Both the position numbers and the translations under genes were made by a program. Positions 63,301-64,000 of a stretch of DNA of 64,000 nt are shown here, piece by piece (the first letter of the stretch is position 1; each line of letters starts with the position of its first letter). The stretch spans positions 1-64,000 of the forward strand of contig JAIXOU010000099.1 in the NCBI GenBank assembly GCA_027486585.1. Direction: 5' to 3'. The DNA comes from Verrucomicrobiaceae bacterium (lineage in GTDB: Bacteria > Verrucomicrobiota > Verrucomicrobiia > Verrucomicrobiales > Verrucomicrobiaceae). A model generated the notes under the pieces. That model searched no databases and had not been told where the DNA came from. It saw only the letters and a list, made by a program, of their open reading frames with translations.

Positions 63301-64000
63301 TGGATCTAGCACGCTGGATGCGGCTTTTGGTTCGCTTGGTTCTCCGAAGGGCTTAACTTCAGTTGCAGCAAACGCGGCTTTAGAGATTCAAAGTTCTTTA
63401 GTGACCAATGAAACCATTTTCCTACGTGGCGGCAGTTTGAATAGTGGCACTGTCGGCGGCACTCTTCGAGGTCCAGTTCTATTGGGGGAAAATGGAACCA
63501 TTTTGTCCAAATCGGCCTCAGTGCTATCTCTTGCAGGTCCGGTCATTAGCCGCCCAGGAACCACATTAGCCTTAACGGGACCTGGTGATATCGTGCTTGC
63601 CAATACTAGCAACCAAATGGGTGCAATCACACTGGGCGGAGCCTCAGGGAATCAGAATTTAACTCGATTGTTTATTGGTGCTGGATTCGGGCTGAATGGC
63701 GCTCCAGGATCTGTGGGGCGGACTGCGATCAATAATCGTGGTTCTGTCATCGTGAATGTCAATGATACCCACTTTGTTCTTGGTTCAACCCTATCCGGAA
63801 CCGGCACAATGGTCATCAATCGAGGCAATATTTATCTCACTGGCGACAATTCCTATTCAGGTGCCACTCTAGTTGGGGGTAATGGGTCTTCACTACCCAC
63901 ATTTGGTTTGACCATCAATAATAGTGCAGAGCTGCGAGTCGGTAATGATACCTATACCGGCAAGCTGGGGTCTGGCTCGCTGATTGTTCAATCGGCAACG
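57308..64000 (+). CDS. Giant autotransporter-repeat (PATR) surface protein, 3' end missing
   Basis: From ATG 57308 one frame appears open to the right edge (2,231 codons), so the gene continues beyond the window. An N-terminal basic segment and hydrophobic stretch (about residues 20-45, VTIAMLVSSLTFPLQSHG) act as signal peptide. The rest is rich in Gly, Asn, Thr and Ser and consists of autotransporter-associated beta-strand repeats, for example GGVNKIGPGTLTLTGANTFT, GDGSLEKNGNNTLEV-LGANTY and FSKTGQGKVILAGNNSYTG-STN. At least nine such repeats are recognisable. The protein is expected to form a long beta-helix on the cell surface; whether it ends in a barrel or a sorting signal cannot be seen. 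Confidence 0.92.
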   Translation, partial: MKSSTKHRDLSQQVMITMRTRLRMPVTIAMLVSSLTFPLQSHGITLIQSNSVTNSFLVPVNGLVNTPNFQNAVPTINDTLLFNNNVTGAVNYRVSNASGANLMLGGLRVDNPGGAITLQNADNVNQTLSIGAQGIDMRRATQNLTISNTSATNSVTLNLLGAGSGAWGVNAGRTLTVNSVVTGTGGLAIGPGLSNNGGTVLLGGTNSGTNTFTGATSVTGSTLQLDYATAGNRIDSTANLTLNRSTLTVQGGATFTQVVNGLTLGAGANQVTFGGTTANLNVGAISRTGFDSLLNVGTASRLTTTNTNVNGILGGWAVLNKTDWAVGGGAVTALATYVDRTGAWTSPGATSNARITGTVTAVGNDTIYSLKFNSGAFNLTQNAATRLNITSGGILKNDNNATTISGGTITAGGTADTVADTLYFWQNQNTMVVSSILDNNGTDVVNLVKAGDGSLRFDNAAAHTMTGTLTITGGRVLIGNGNTVGSVPGANLVFAQTPGSLNGTGANDGLLTINRTDAVTLTQNISGVGGDSVDRVAIRKSAGTTLTLTPTSANTFFGITRIEAGSLLAGKDTALSPNSVIQLADVAGVLLNLQNFNSTARGLSTGGAVGGNVTLGSANLTLAPVESDSLTYAGIISGTGGLVKNGLGSQTFTAGQTFTGPLAVNGGSLQATTLTPSSVTVTDASLQATTVTTAGALNVSNGTFRGSLVTTNPNVTVNGTGLIVLSSGSSLAANSSFALNNERSTLQLNNGSSTSVGSFVSARGSQLALGNGASVTNLTFNDTGSLNLNGVITMAGFTGAGLGNVVKAGTANWVLSGGNGYTGSTMINAGEVQISSGATVEVLPDRTDLTLANSTGVKLDLNGKNETIGSLAGGGVNGGNVLLGSGTLTTGLSGVNTTYAGAISGSGGVNKIGPGTLTLTGANTFTGTLNIAGGALTLNGGLLDDAANVSVSNASLNVNTSDAINRLTASQNSIITIGSGAVLTTNHTTDADVTATVSTSNDFPIINVAGGTQNLAVGMSIRDVNSSNDIPGAYIVQILNANQVLMSNNTASSGAAPAKTFAFGSVSQVAASLKGSGDWVKNGAGNLLLGSNSSDMTGTMTFNGGTVIAGGFNFGGRNQIQDTISNSAQLSFGSANPVTFNLAVSPVNLMPFERIGSLSGGGSGTVVNVVGLSSSGALALGGNNQSTTYNGSIRGSISNTAFTGSPNTNLATVVSGNFPWLIKEGTGTLDWTNNDTNVIRGTVRVDRGMLKVGGSVGLDSGSNAVLSNAPGAKLSLQTSDSTGEELGFISGGGRGASRSFSNGVSGALLGNYLVGGTSEIQIGTATGTATNAKLLLSNNLVGQTYSFAGNITGDGSLEKNGNNTLEVLGANTYVGDTIIRNTATSGVSTSVIAIGAYSGSAGVGTPGSGGYGQLPSTTSLSMIAGASLVSGVRANVQFDLNGTTQTLSALSVQNTGGNQIINLGGGTININTPATGVSNGFFAGLFNGRGTINVNSTSLDGLPDLRGWYIESSSVPNTSPEVSSNTSHIGSFNVNGGRVVLNGPDGSLGDTVHVSVGSQGALAVQQADTTGSLFGAGALQFINVLSPTLTLTSAPKGPITSNVWSGTSTGTGNLSLTQIARLSISSNQAFNGRTTVRGASELILNYSTGVNATNNIIPGTLTLAGGRIQMRGGDSIVTDEVTSTLLESGATVIAGSSSGTRLGLGQVTRQAGGILEVRGASVVMDASPGLLGGYATYATPELGTDVLNVTTWGTLDNNGLMTGLLNSDYETDTASMSGSTFDVTAASDPNGNVSFNWESSNNVNSLRFNTPNNQASISVTLYDTDKIINDGGILVTKNIGPRDIRIRDELDSPSGRSLTGGGGLIDDELIVHQHNTLGSLKIEVPIVDNPNSSPNALTFSKTGQGKVILAGNNSYTGSTNIFAGSLQLGEGGGGGSLGSGAITNNGYLILNRSLGGTIAPEINGTGGVIKRGTGTETLGGTSSNYTGTVSVLSGTLVAGSSTLDAAFGSLGSPKGLTSVAANAALEIQSSLVTNETIFLRGGSLNSGTVGGTLRGPVLLGENGTILSKSASVLSLAGPVISRPGTTLALTGPGDIVLANTSNQMGAITLGGASGNQNLTRLFIGAGFGLNGAPGSVGRTAINNRGSVIVNVNDTHFVLGSTLSGTGTMVINRGNIYLTGDNSYSGATLVGGNGSSLPTFGLTINNSAELRVGNDTYTGKLGSGSLIVQSAT

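Noticed and set aside
1-64000. tRNA or rRNA genes
   Set aside because: No sequence with a convincing T-arm and acceptor stem, or rRNA-like segment, was recognised by eye; a tRNA scan would be needed to exclude them formally.

Overview
The window looks like a chromosomal segment of a Verrucomicrobiota bacterium, most like the Verrucomicrobium/Prosthecobacter group. This is inferred from gene content and not from a marker gene. The main evidence is the set of large secreted c-type cytochrome proteins with DUF1549/DUF1553 or DUF1592-type architecture, paired with Tat-like DUF1501 or DUF1552 proteins. Such pairs are typical of Planctomycetes and Verrucomicrobia. Sulfatases, SGNH hydrolases, ThuA proteins, a squalene-hopene-type cyclase and a giant autotransporter-repeat protein agree with this. 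No rRNA, tRNA, CRISPR array, prophage or classical transposase was seen.

Layout. 0-8 kb holds mostly central metabolism: a secreted metallo-beta-lactamase-fold hydrolase, a pyruvate dehydrogenase E2 gene, an O-methyltransferase convergent with an AraC regulator, and a tight glpX / LsrF-type aldolase / dhaL operon that could turn dihydroxyacetone into fructose 6-phosphate. 7.9-14.9 kb holds a sulfatase, an SGNH hydrolase and two envelope-spanning regulators side by side: an ECF sigma/anti-sigma-like pair and a histidine kinase/response regulator pair. Both sensors have carbohydrate-binding-like outer domains. 15-41 kb is an accessory region with all four classes of the cytochrome/DUF partner system (DUF1592+DUF1552 twice, DUF1549/1553 twice, DUF1501 twice), two paralogous unknown secreted proteins, a leucine-rich-repeat protein, a lactate permease, an archaeal-type ATPase with a 54-bp repeat array in front of it, and an SGNH hydrolase. 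41-57 kb holds a degenerate subtilisin-like protein, an isochorismatase-SGNH fusion with TspO, an SMP-30 lipoprotein, a secretin, a PHP-family hydrolase, a triterpene cyclase homologue, a ROK regulator, a secreted FAD oxidoreductase, a ThuA protein and a CvfB-like protein. From 57,308 one reading frame stays open to the right edge (more than 2,231 codons) and encodes a giant repeat adhesin.

The strongest unexplained signals are small DNA elements. A ~514-bp element with 32-bp inverted GAAC-rich ends carries a four-helix-bundle gene and sits between a DUF1592 gene and a DUF1552 gene. It is flanked by ATGAA direct repeats, and removing it in silico restores a TGATG stop/start overlap. Related arms form the signal-peptide region of a nearby gene. 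A second GGAGTG-rich family occupies other boundaries in the same cluster. Palindromic repeats lie inside the cyclase gene and twice, in different reading frames, inside a cytochrome gene. A regular array of six alternating half-sites precedes the ATPase gene. The kinase sensor domain closely resembles a domain embedded in the DUF1549/1553 cytochrome protein about 10 kb away, which suggests a shared ligand and a regulatory link.
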